Shown here: one piece after another, positions 34,312-43,066 of the stretch | Position numbering within the stretch: position 1 is the first letter of the stretch | Layout: every line of letters starts with the position of its first letter | From: Treponema sp. | Lineage (GTDB): Bacteria > Spirochaetota > Spirochaetia > Treponematales > Treponemataceae | NCBI GenBank assembly: GCA_017469785.1 | Contig: JAFUFU010000034.1 | Coordinates: forward strand, 1 to 64,000 | Direction of reading: 5' to 3' | Length of the DNA: 64,000 bases | Position numbers and translations under genes: made by a program | The notes under the pieces: model-generated | Told to the model about the DNA's origin: nothing | Database searches by the model: none | What the model saw: only the letters and a program-made list of their open reading frames with translations

Positions 34312-35361
34312 TTAGCAGTTCTCTGAGAAGTATTTGATTGTTCTTACCATCTGTGAAGTGTAGCTGTTCTCGTTATCATACCAAGAAACAACCTGAACCT
34401 CGAAGAGACCGTCAGCGATTTTTGTTACCATTGTCTGAGTAGCATCGAAGAGTGAGCCGAAGCGCATTCCGATAACGTCAGAAGAAACGATTTCGTCCTC
34501 GTTGTATCCGAATGTCTCTGGGTCAGATGCTTTTTTCATAGCAGCGTTGATAGCTTCTTTTGTAACATCGTTGCCTTTAACAACTGCTGTGAGGATTGTT
34601 GTTGATCCTGTTGGAACCGGAACGCGCTGAGCAGAACCAATGAGTTTTCCGTTCAACTCTGGGATTACAAGGCCGATAGCCTTTGCAGCACCTGTTGAGT
34701 TTGGAACGATGTTCTGAGCACCTGCTCGTGAGCGGCGGAGATCACCCTTGCGCTGTGGACCGTCGAGAATCATCTGGTCGCCAGTGTAAGCGTGGATTGT
34801 AGCCATGATACCTGACTGGATTGGGAAAGCGTCGTTGAGAGCTTTTGCCATTGGAGCCAAGCAGTTTGTTGTACAAGAAGCAGCAGAAATGATATTGTCG
34901 CCCTTCTTGAGTGATTTGTGGTTTACGTTGTAAACGATTGTCGGGAGATCGTTTCCAGCTGGAGCTGAGATTACAACCTTTTTAGCACCAGCAGTGATGT
35001 GAGCCTGTGCCTTCTCTTTTGATGTGTAGAAACCTGTACACTCGAGAACTACGTCAACACCGATTTTTCCCCATGGAAGTTCAGCTGCATTTGGAATCTT
35101 GTAGATGACGATTTTTTTGCCGTCAACTACGATGTAGTTATCTTCGCCTTCACCGTCGTGAGACTCAACTGTGTGTTTTCCTTCGCCGATGCGGCCAGCG
35201 TATCCACCCTGAGCTGTATCATACTTCAAGAGGTGAGCGAGCATTTTTGGGCTTGTCAAATCATTGATAGCGACAACCTCGTAACCATCTGCACCGAACA
35301 TCTGGCGGAATGCCAAACGACCAATACGGCCGAAACCGTTAATAGCAACTTTTACTGCCAT
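34312..35361 (-). CDS. gapA: Glyceraldehyde-3-phosphate dehydrogenase, type I
   Basis: 349 residues. It oxidises glyceraldehyde 3-phosphate to 1,3-bisphosphoglycerate. The NAD fold starts [20 protein letters not shown]. The catalytic cysteine is in [19 protein letters not shown]. The substrate loop [20 protein letters not shown] and the C-terminal [20 protein letters not shown] are complete. AGGAG precedes the ATG and a TATAAT box lies 36-41 bases upstream of it, without a good -35. tpiA and pgk are 6-8 kb away, so the triose enzymes are clustered but not one operon. A partial second copy of its 3' end lies downstream. Confidence 0.97.
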   Translation of the reverse strand: MAVKVAINGFGRIGRLAFRQMFGADGYEVVAINDLTSPKMLAHLLKYDTAQGGYAGRIGEGKHTVESHDGEGEDNYIVVDGKKIVIYKIPNAAELPWGKIGVDVVLECTGFYTSKEKAQAHITAGAKKVVISAPAGNDLPTIVYNVNHKSLKKGDNIISAASCTTNCLAPMAKALNDAFPIQSGIMATIHAYTGDQMILDGPQRKGDLRRSRAGAQNIVPNSTGAAKAIGLVIPELNGKLIGSAQRVPVPTGSTTILTAVVKGNDVTKEAINAAMKKASDPETFGYNEDEIVSSDVIGMRFGSLFDATQTMVTKIADGLFEVQVVSWYDNENSYTSQMVRTIKYFSENC

Positions 35362-35480
35362 TTTTATCTCCTATAAATAAAGATTCCTAAATGATAATTA
35401 TAAAATAACGCATTTAAAAGAAATAAGCAAGGTTCTTATGAAAAATCTGTGGTAAATCAGAATTATTCCGAAGAAGGAAG

Positions 35481-35510
35481 AAAAAACCCGTCCCCAAAAT
35501 GGAAGACGGG
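35481..35510 (-). terminator. Terminator at the end of the amylase cluster
   Basis: On the minus strand CCCGTC-TTCCATTTTGGG-GACGGG followed by T6, about 85 bases after the last amylase stop. Confidence 0.75.
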
Positions 35511-35593
35511 CAAGGAGGAACATCTATGACGGGTTGAACTCAGCCCCGGTCTTAGAATACACACTTATAAAAAACAGATTTCAGGTCTTACGC

Positions 35594-37453
35594 TTACGAC
35601 GGACTGTAATCGCTCCAGGTCGAAGCGTAGCTGTCTGTGTCTGAAGTAACAACAATGACTTCCGTTTTGTTGTAAACGCGCCCTATATTATCATCTGTCT
35701 GGGTCAGGTCTGGCGTTGTGGTTCCGGCTACGCAGCGCACCATGTAAAAGCTTGTCGTATCAGACGGAACGTCAAGATATGCTGTAGTTCCAGAGCCCGT
35801 GACAGAAATCCACTGACCGTCAGAGTTTTCTGATTCAACCCAGGCAAATACTGCGGCATCGTCATTCCAAATCCAATTCTCTACGGTAACAGAAAGTGTC
35901 CTTGTGTCGCCATAAGCATCTTCCGCCCCCTCTTCCCAAATCACAAAGTTGGTTCCCTTGTAGATTCTGCCGTAGTCTTCTTCGGGTGGAGTGTAGCTTC
36001 CGCCAATTGCGACGACAAGGTTCTTCTTTGAGCCTTCAATTTTTGCCGCATACACGGAGCTTGTCGCGCTTAAGGTAGTTCGCTTGCTGTCAGCCTCAAT
36101 TCCCGCATCCGTACGGATTTGGATAAGCTTGTCTATGTGCTGGCGGAGAGTATTACTTGTTCCTGCAACATTATTCGAAGCCATATATTGCTCGCCGTTG
36201 TCAGTTCCGCCGCTTCCGCTATCCGCATAGGTAAAGTAATGATGCCATGCCACGCAGGGATAGCCCGGGTGGGTAAGGATAAGGGCATAGGCTGTTCCCA
36301 CATAATTGTCGGCAAGCTTCCAGTGACCTTGGGTTGAGCCGGTATCGTGGTTGTCGACAAAAGTCACCGAATATTCAGGCACACTTATGTAAAGATTTGA
36401 GTTATCTGCCAGAAGACTGTAGTCGAAATTACCTGAGGTAGTTGAACCATCGCTTGAAGAATAGCCGAATACAGTGTTCATCGCGCCTTTAAGTGTAAAA
36501 TCAAAAGCCTTTGAAGTGTAGCCGCCCTCACTTGTATCAGAAATCCATTTTTTCAGCTGATTTCCCCATGAAGACGGATCTGAAGAATTATATCCATCGG
36601 TTGGCCACAACTCCCCTACACTGAACTCTGCCTCGCTTTCCTTATCATAGAGACCGACGTAATATGGCGCATAGCCTTTTACATAATCGTATCTCCAGCC
36701 AACGAATCCCGCAGGCTTTAATACATTGTTCATCCAGTCAATTATTCCCTGTTGAACGACGGTGTTTGTATGGTCAATATCCCGGTAGGAACTGTATCCT
36801 TCGCCTGTGTCTTCAGCCCCGCGCATGTCAGAGCTGACAGATGTCATGTGCGCGTCTCCAGACTTATAGTTGCCATCTGAATCATAATATCCCACAAAGC
36901 CCTCATCATCTGAACAGATTGCCTGATAGTTTGAGCCCATTACGACACCCCAGTCAGGATTTGAAAAATCCCCCCAGCAAGTAGAACCAGCCCGATGGTT
37001 TATAACGATATCCGCAATTGCCTTTGTGGGGCTGATTGCGCTTATCATTGCCTCAAGCTCAGATTTCGTTCCGTAATAGTTATTAAGGTCATTCAGCTCT
37101 CGAGGTCCATATCCTTCGGAAGACTCAGAGTTACAGTTGCTAGGCGGAGGACACCACATAAAGGTGAAGGTACTTCCGATTGCAGTGGCGTTTTTCTTCA
37201 CGATGGAATACCATTTTCCCCATTTAGAACTGTCTCCGCGAGGAGCTGAGTCCCATGTAAATCCCTGCAGCATTACTCCGCTCTTTGCATTGACACTTTC
37301 GCTCTTTTCATTGTCACTTCCGCTCTTTGCTGTTTCAGAAGAATCTGTTGCCGATGCCGGATTATCAGAATCAGAGTCATTTTCACATGCAAGAAAAATG
37401 GCTCCGCCGACCAACAGAAAGAAAATCATCAGTTTTCTTTTAAATTTGTTCAT
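35594..37453 (-). CDS. Plant-type alpha-amylase lipoprotein (GH13)
   Basis: 619 residues from ATG 37453 (AGG nearby). The signal ends in a lipobox (GGAIFLACEND), and a short Ser/Asp-rich tether follows. The catalytic part starts SGVMLQGFTWDSAP and reads like plant alpha-amylases (GH13_6): EGYGPRELNDLNNYYGTKSE, AIADIVINHRAGS, FVGWRYDYVKGY (nucleophile Asp), FSVGELWPTDG (acid/base Glu), TFVDNHDTGSTQGHW (third Asp) and YALILTHPGYPC. It hydrolyses internal alpha-1,4 bonds in starch, probably at the cell surface. It is close in sequence to the second half of the next gene, so it arose by duplication. It lacks the shared N-terminal module. Confidence 0.93.
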   Translation of the reverse strand: MNKFKRKLMIFFLLVGGAIFLACENDSDSDNPASATDSSETAKSGSDNEKSESVNAKSGVMLQGFTWDSAPRGDSSKWGKWYSIVKKNATAIGSTFTFMWCPPPSNCNSESSEGYGPRELNDLNNYYGTKSELEAMISAISPTKAIADIVINHRAGSTCWGDFSNPDWGVVMGSNYQAICSDDEGFVGYYDSDGNYKSGDAHMTSVSSDMRGAEDTGEGYSSYRDIDHTNTVVQQGIIDWMNNVLKPAGFVGWRYDYVKGYAPYYVGLYDKESEAEFSVGELWPTDGYNSSDPSSWGNQLKKWISDTSEGGYTSKAFDFTLKGAMNTVFGYSSSDGSTTSGNFDYSLLADNSNLYISVPEYSVTFVDNHDTGSTQGHWKLADNYVGTAYALILTHPGYPCVAWHHYFTYADSGSGGTDNGEQYMASNNVAGTSNTLRQHIDKLIQIRTDAGIEADSKRTTLSATSSVYAAKIEGSKKNLVVAIGGSYTPPEEDYGRIYKGTNFVIWEEGAEDAYGDTRTLSVTVENWIWNDDAAVFAWVESENSDGQWISVTGSGTTAYLDVPSDTTSFYMVRCVAGTTTPDLTQTDDNIGRVYNKTEVIVVTSDTDSYASTWSDYSPS

Positions 37454-37518
37454 ATTGACCTCAGTCTTGTATCGAATGGCTTGAAGAAAAGCACAAAAAT
37501 GCGCTTTTCTCAAGTTCC

Positions 37519-40500
37519 TTACGGATTATATTCCTCCCAGGTAGTAGAATAACTGCCCGACGGAACCGAAACATCAGCTGTCTTATTGTAAATGCGGCCG
37601 GCACTGTTTCCTGTGGCAGACCAGTCAGGCGCACTTGTTCCGGCAGAACAGCGGGCCATGTTAAAGCCTGTAGTGTCAGCAGGAACAACAATAGTAGCAC
37701 TTGTACCGGAGCCTGAAACATTTATCCATTCTCCTGTTGTAGAAGCTCCCCAAGCCCAGGCAAAAATCACTGCACTGTCATTCCAAACCCAGTCAGGAAC
37801 TGTGACAGAAAGCGTAATGGTCTCGCCGCCACCGTAAACATCTTCTGCACCTTCCTGCCAGATGGTAAAGTTTGTTCCCTTGTATATTCTGCCGTAATTG
37901 CCACTTGGCTTGTAGCTTCCGCCGATTACCACCACAAGGTTTCCATTTGTTCCCTCAACCTTGGCGGCATACACGGAATTTGTCGCACTTAATGTGGTGC
38001 GGCTTGAATCATATCCAATCCCGATATCCTTACGGATTTGAATAAGCTTGTCTATGTGCTGGCGGTAGGTCATTGAGTTTCCGCTTTCATCTGTTGCGCC
38101 AGGAACTGTAGAGGCTCCGATATACTGACTGTCACTATAGCCACCGCTCTCGGCATCGCTAAAGTAATGCTGCCATGCAACGCAAGGAACGCCAGGATGA
38201 GTCAGAATAAATGCGTAGGCTGTACCAATATCGTTCGGGTCAAGATACCAATGCCCCTGAGTTGAGCCAGTGTCATGGTTGTCAACAAAAGTAACGGCAT
38301 CACCCGGCTGACTTACCATAAGGCTTGCGGCATTTTCAAGGAAAGCATAGTTACTGTTTACAATGCCGGTGCCTTTGTTTCCAAAGACAGTGTTCAGGAT
38401 TCCTTTAAGGGCAAAGTCAAAGGCTTTTGAGCGGTAGCCTCCGTTCTCTGTTTTGGAAATCCAATTTTTAATCGTATCCCCAAGTCCATTGGGATTAGAG
38501 GCATCAAAATCTTCCCACAACTCACCTACACTGAACTGAGCGTTTGTCTCTTTGTCATATTTACCCACATAGTAGCCATCGTAGCCCTTTACATAATCGT
38601 AACGCCAGCCTACAAATCCAACATCCTTCAGTTTGGAATTCATCCATTCGACAATCTGAGCCTGAACGGTTGCGTTTGTATGGTCAAGGTCACGGGCATC
38701 TGCATACTGGCCGCCAGTGTCTGCCGCTCCCCTCTTTGAGATATTGTACATATCGGAATTTGAAGCGTTAAAGCCTTCATCATCCGAACAGATGGCACTG
38801 TAGTCAGAACCTTTCACGACTCCAAAATCAGGATTTGTAAAATCTCCCCAGTTTGTAGAACCGCAGCGATGGTTGATTACAATGTCAGCAATCGCTTTTG
38901 TTTTAGTAAATTTGGAAAGCAGATTTCTAAGTTCTGTTTCTGTTCCATAGAAAGAATCAAGAACATTAAGCTGTGTGGGCATGTATCCTTCAGGCCCCAT
39001 GCTGGCACTCATCGTTGGCGGCGGACACCAGATGTATTCAAAGGTGTCATTTATGCTGTCTGCCTGAGCTGTCATAATTCCATACCACTTGTTCTGCTTG
39101 CTGGTTGTAGTACGGCTTGCGCTCTCCCAGTTGAATCCCTGGAGCATTACTCCGCTCTTGGAAGAATCTACCTCTCCCTGTCTGAATTGCTTGCTTGCCA
39201 CAGAGGAATTGTTGTAGCCGTCACAGATGGCAATGGCCTTTACTGTTGTGGTAGCACTCAGGCTGAATTCCCCTGTGTACTTTGTGCTTGAGGCACTTGG
39301 CGAGCTTCCATTTGTGGTGTAGTAAATGCTTGCGCCGCTTGTTCCACAGGTAATTGTTACACTTGTGCTTGTTTCAAAGGGTGTATTTCCGCTGATTGCC
39401 GGAGTGGCGCAGGTTGGTGTTACAGGGCCGTCGGAAACTTCCTTAAGGATAACGACTCTGTAAGCCCCAACGTCATAACTTCCTGATGAAGTGTAATTGC
39501 ATGAAGTGTCAGTATCTTCCCAGAAGTTTGAATTCGTTTCAGCCCAATCACCAGTATCCACAATGCGAGTCCAACGGTAACCACTGCTTGGAGCTGGGAA
39601 TGTAAAATTCACTTCGCTACCCACCATGTTAATCATAACATAGTAGGCCGCACCGTCCACAGCATGGGTGAGGTTTATGCCAAGTCCAAGGCACAGATCG
39701 CTGGAGCCGTTATAACCGCTTTCAGTGTAAGTATTCTTATGATAAGAAAGACCAGAGGCTGTTCCCGTAAGCTGGCGAAGACTCTCATTGTCAAGGCGTT
39801 CGTTCATTACAAAGCGGGCAAATTCAAAGAGGCCGTTCTTTCCGCTGGTATTGCCAAAAGTTCCGAACATGTCATTGTAGCTTCCGCATTCAGCTTTTCC
39901 CGCGCTTCCCGTGCTGGCCTTGTGGGGGCTTGCCGTTGGAATCATATTGTAATTGTTCCATGTGGCAACGCTGTCAATGTTATATGGGTTGTTGTTTCCG
40001 TTCTGGGTGCGTCCGAACTCATCGCCGTAAACAATCATAGGAATTCCGGCACTGAACATCTGCATGGCAAAATAGTTTCTTGCACGCTGTCTTCTGGAAG
40101 CAGCATCTGTTCCCGTGCTTATTGCATTGTTGTCGCCGTTACCGCCGTCACTGGGGCCAAATGGCCATGAAAGCTTATCATTGTAATAATTTCCAGAACC
40201 GCTGTAAGAACAAAGGTCTGCAAGTGTAAAGCCGTCGTGGGCAACAATGAAGTTTACGCTAGGGTCTTTGGTGCTGAAATGATTCATATCGCCATACAAG
40301 GCATCAGAATATGGAATGTTTGCCGAACAAGCAGCATTTCCAACAAACCCTCTGAGGGTATCCCTGTAATAGCCGTTCCAGCCAGCCCAGCCGTCAGGGA
40401 AGTTTCCTACCTGATAGCTGTTATCTCCGCAGTCCCAGCTTTCTGCAATCATCTCAGCATTTTTTGTTTTTCCCAAGGAAGCAATCTGAGTAAGGGTTGC

Positions 40501-43032
40501 CGCACTTGAATTGTAGTTCCAGTTTCCTGTGCTTGAGTTGTATTCGCGGCCAAGGGTTGTGGCAAGGTCAAAGCGGAAGCCGTCAACACCCATTTCGTCA
40601 ATCCAGTAAGTAAGGGAGTCAATAATGAATTTTCGCACCACGGAATTGTCGCACTGCATGTTGTTTCCGCAGCCTGTGGTTTCCCAGTAGCTCCACTTTG
40701 TTCCATTTACAAGAGAATAATAGGTCTGGTTGTCTATGCCGCGCATGCTTACCACAGTACACTGCTTTCCAGAGTCAAAGTTTGCGTCGCTGGAAGAGCC
40801 GTGCCAGGTTCCGCCCTCACCAGTGTGGTTGAATACCACATCAAGGTAAACTTCCATTCCCGCATCGTGGAAGGTCTTTACCATTTCCTTAAACTCACGG
40901 GTAGGTCCGCCCGCACTCTTGTCGCTGGAGTAGCGTCTGTCAGGGGCAAAGTAATCAAAGGTCATGTAGCCCCAGAAGTTTCCGCCGGGACCGTCATCAG
41001 GATTTGCATCGTTATCTGTTTCGTGAACAGGTAAAAGTTCAATTGTATTGATTCCAAGAGCCTTAAGGTATGGAACTAAAAGAGCCGCACCCTTGTAAGT
41101 TCCACGGTATTCTTCTGGAATGTCCACCACATCATCAAAGCCGTCGTAGCCTGAAAGAAGGCTAGAAAGATTTGCCGCAGAAGAATGTTTTGTAATGCCC
41201 CGGACATGGGCTTCGTAAATGATTGCATCTTTCTGTGGAATAGCAGGTTTTGTTCCGTAGCCTGTGCTGTCCGTAATCACATATCCCTTGGGGCTGATTG
41301 TGCCGGAGTCAAACTCACGCCAGGGCTTTGTGCTTCCGCTAGGCGTAGTCTCTCCCGTTGAAAGAATCTGATAGTCAGAAACGGCAAGGGCATAGGAAGA
41401 GTTTGTTGTTTTATATGAAGCGATTGCAGAGGCATTGCTTGGGTCATGGGTCATTTCCTTTGCATACGGGTCAAAGACAACCTTATTAGGATTAAAGCGA
41501 TTTCCGCTTGAATCGCAGTCGCTTACAAATCCTGCATTGCTTCCGCCACGTTTCCAGTCGCTTGAATAAGTCCAGTTTGGTCCCCACACGCGGTAGGCGT
41601 AGATAGCTCCGCTCAAGTCGCCTGAAAGTTTTGCGTTCCAGATATTTGTGCTGGTGTTTTTTGTAAGCCAGTAGTCGTACTTTGCGTCTTTTCCGTAAGC
41701 AGAATCGTAAATCTCAAGGAGGACTTTTGTAGCGTTAGCTGAGTAAAGGGCGAATGTGGTGTTGCCGCCGGAAACATTTGCTCCGAGGGGATAATTTGCG
41801 CTTGCCCAGGAACTTTCGTCCATCACGCTGTAATCCCCGCTTGAAGGATGAGTATAGCCCAGCTTGGGCTCGTCAAATTCCCATGATACGATGTCTGAGG
41901 CCGAAAGATACGAACACAGGGCAAAGGCTTTGAGCGTCGTGCCGATGTTTACCGAAATTCCAGACGATGTGTATTTTGCACTGGATTCAGTCGGCTCCGA
42001 GCCGTCAAGCGTGTAATAAATACTTGTTCCGCTAAGTTCCTCTTCGCCATCATAAGTTCGTGCTCTAAGATAGACAGTTGTTGTTCCAGTTATGAATTCA
42101 GAAATCTCGCATCCGTTTTTGTCTTCAAGGCGCGGAGAAGGAGATTTGAAAGAAATTTCTCCCAAATCTACAGACTTTCCAGATTCAACAGTAATGGAAG
42201 TTGAGAAAAGAACAGTCGAATTATCGGCAATGGCAAAAACTTTCCATTTTCCAGGAGCGACATTGCTGACAGTGTTTTCTCCGATTTTGATGGATCTGTA
42301 TTTTTCAGAAGCAGGATCGCAGACTTGAAAGGTTATATTAGACAAATTTGAATCGCTCGTGAAAGTGACGGAGCCCGCAGAGAGCTTATACTGTGACGGA
42401 GAGCCAACAGCACCTGATTTTATGTCCGCAGCAAGAGAAGCAGAATCAATCAATGCGGCATGGGTGTCAGCAGGAAGATAAGTTTTAACGGTGTCGGGAG
42501 AAAGACTCGACACATCATAGCCCAGAGACAAAAGCTCCGCATATACATTTCCGATTTTAGAACTTTCCCAGTTTACGGAAACAGAATTGCTGCCCGCAAC
42601 GATATCCGTTACAGCAGTCATTGTCCCGCCGGCAAGTTTTGCAAGAATGTTATTTATGGAAGTTTTGGCTTCAACCGTAACTAGCCGATTCTTTCCGACG
42701 GGAATATTTGAAATTACAACGCCGGAAGCCTTGCCATCAGAGATTTCAACATTTTCTTTTTTTAGGGATGAAGCCGCCTCAGAAGATATTCCACTGCCAG
42801 TCACGCTTACATCGGCAGCGACAATGGAAGATGTTTCAAGGGCACGTGCGCCAATATTTCCCGAAAGAGAGAGAGAACCGTACAAGGCCCCGGAAGATGA
42901 GCTTCCGCTGTCACCGCTGTCACTGTCGCCAATTGAAAGAAACGAACAGCCGCTGAAAAAGAGCCCGGCGGCAATTCCGATACAAAGAGTCTGTCTTAAA
43001 AACCCGCTTTTTCGTCTTTGCTTCATTTTCAT
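37519..43032 (-). CDS. Two-enzyme lipoprotein: isoamylase-type debranching plus plant-type alpha-amylase
   Basis: 1837 residues from ATG 43032 (AAAGGAGG upstream). In order: lipobox (GLFFSGCSF); shared N-terminal module (about 40-300); chitobiase-like beta domain with YYTLDGSEPTESSAKY (about 320-390); CBM48-like and GH13_11 isoamylase/debranching catalytic domain (about 400-1100; VYLDVVFNHTGEGG, DGFRFDLATTLGRE, EMIAESWDCGD, VAHDGFTLAD); a second chitobiase-like domain (YYTTNGSSPSASSTKY); and a plant-type GH13_6 alpha-amylase (about 1290-1837; SGVMLQGFNWESA, WRYDYVKGYDGYY, FSVGELWEDFD, DNHDTGSTQGHWY). All six catalytic acids are visible. It should cut both alpha-1,6 branches and alpha-1,4 chains. 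Confidence 0.92.
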   Translation of the reverse strand: MKMKQRRKSGFLRQTLCIGIAAGLFFSGCSFLSIGDSDSGDSGSSSSGALYGSLSLSGNIGARALETSSIVAADVSVTGSGISSEAASSLKKENVEISDGKASGVVISNIPVGKNRLVTVEAKTSINNILAKLAGGTMTAVTDIVAGSNSVSVNWESSKIGNVYAELLSLGYDVSSLSPDTVKTYLPADTHAALIDSASLAADIKSGAVGSPSQYKLSAGSVTFTSDSNLSNITFQVCDPASEKYRSIKIGENTVSNVAPGKWKVFAIADNSTVLFSTSITVESGKSVDLGEISFKSPSPRLEDKNGCEISEFITGTTTVYLRARTYDGEEELSGTSIYYTLDGSEPTESSAKYTSSGISVNIGTTLKAFALCSYLSASDIVSWEFDEPKLGYTHPSSGDYSVMDESSWASANYPLGANVSGGNTTFALYSANATKVLLEIYDSAYGKDAKYDYWLTKNTSTNIWNAKLSGDLSGAIYAYRVWGPNWTYSSDWKRGGSNAGFVSDCDSSGNRFNPNKVVFDPYAKEMTHDPSNASAIASYKTTNSSYALAVSDYQILSTGETTPSGSTKPWREFDSGTISPKGYVITDSTGYGTKPAIPQKDAIIYEAHVRGITKHSSAANLSSLLSGYDGFDDVVDIPEEYRGTYKGAALLVPYLKALGINTIELLPVHETDNDANPDDGPGGNFWGYMTFDYFAPDRRYSSDKSAGGPTREFKEMVKTFHDAGMEVYLDVVFNHTGEGGTWHGSSSDANFDSGKQCTVVSMRGIDNQTYYSLVNGTKWSYWETTGCGNNMQCDNSVVRKFIIDSLTYWIDEMGVDGFRFDLATTLGREYNSSTGNWNYNSSAATLTQIASLGKTKNAEMIAESWDCGDNSYQVGNFPDGWAGWNGYYRDTLRGFVGNAACSANIPYSDALYGDMNHFSTKDPSVNFIVAHDGFTLADLCSYSGSGNYYNDKLSWPFGPSDGGNGDNNAISTGTDAASRRQRARNYFAMQMFSAGIPMIVYGDEFGRTQNGNNNPYNIDSVATWNNYNMIPTASPHKASTGSAGKAECGSYNDMFGTFGNTSGKNGLFEFARFVMNERLDNESLRQLTGTASGLSYHKNTYTESGYNGSSDLCLGLGINLTHAVDGAAYYVMINMVGSEVNFTFPAPSSGYRWTRIVDTGDWAETNSNFWEDTDTSCNYTSSGSYDVGAYRVVILKEVSDGPVTPTCATPAISGNTPFETSTSVTITCGTSGASIYYTTNGSSPSASSTKYTGEFSLSATTTVKAIAICDGYNNSSVASKQFRQGEVDSSKSGVMLQGFNWESASRTTTSKQNKWYGIMTAQADSINDTFEYIWCPPPTMSASMGPEGYMPTQLNVLDSFYGTETELRNLLSKFTKTKAIADIVINHRCGSTNWGDFTNPDFGVVKGSDYSAICSDDEGFNASNSDMYNISKRGAADTGGQYADARDLDHTNATVQAQIVEWMNSKLKDVGFVGWRYDYVKGYDGYYVGKYDKETNAQFSVGELWEDFDASNPNGLGDTIKNWISKTENGGYRSKAFDFALKGILNTVFGNKGTGIVNSNYAFLENAASLMVSQPGDAVTFVDNHDTGSTQGHWYLDPNDIGTAYAFILTHPGVPCVAWQHYFSDAESGGYSDSQYIGASTVPGATDESGNSMTYRQHIDKLIQIRKDIGIGYDSSRTTLSATNSVYAAKVEGTNGNLVVVIGGSYKPSGNYGRIYKGTNFTIWQEGAEDVYGGGETITLSVTVPDWVWNDSAVIFAWAWGASTTGEWINVSGSGTSATIVVPADTTGFNMARCSAGTSAPDWSATGNSAGRIYNKTADVSVPSGSYSTTWEEYNP

Positions 43033-43066
43033 AGTGGAAACCTCCTTTATAAAGAATACTGTCTCA

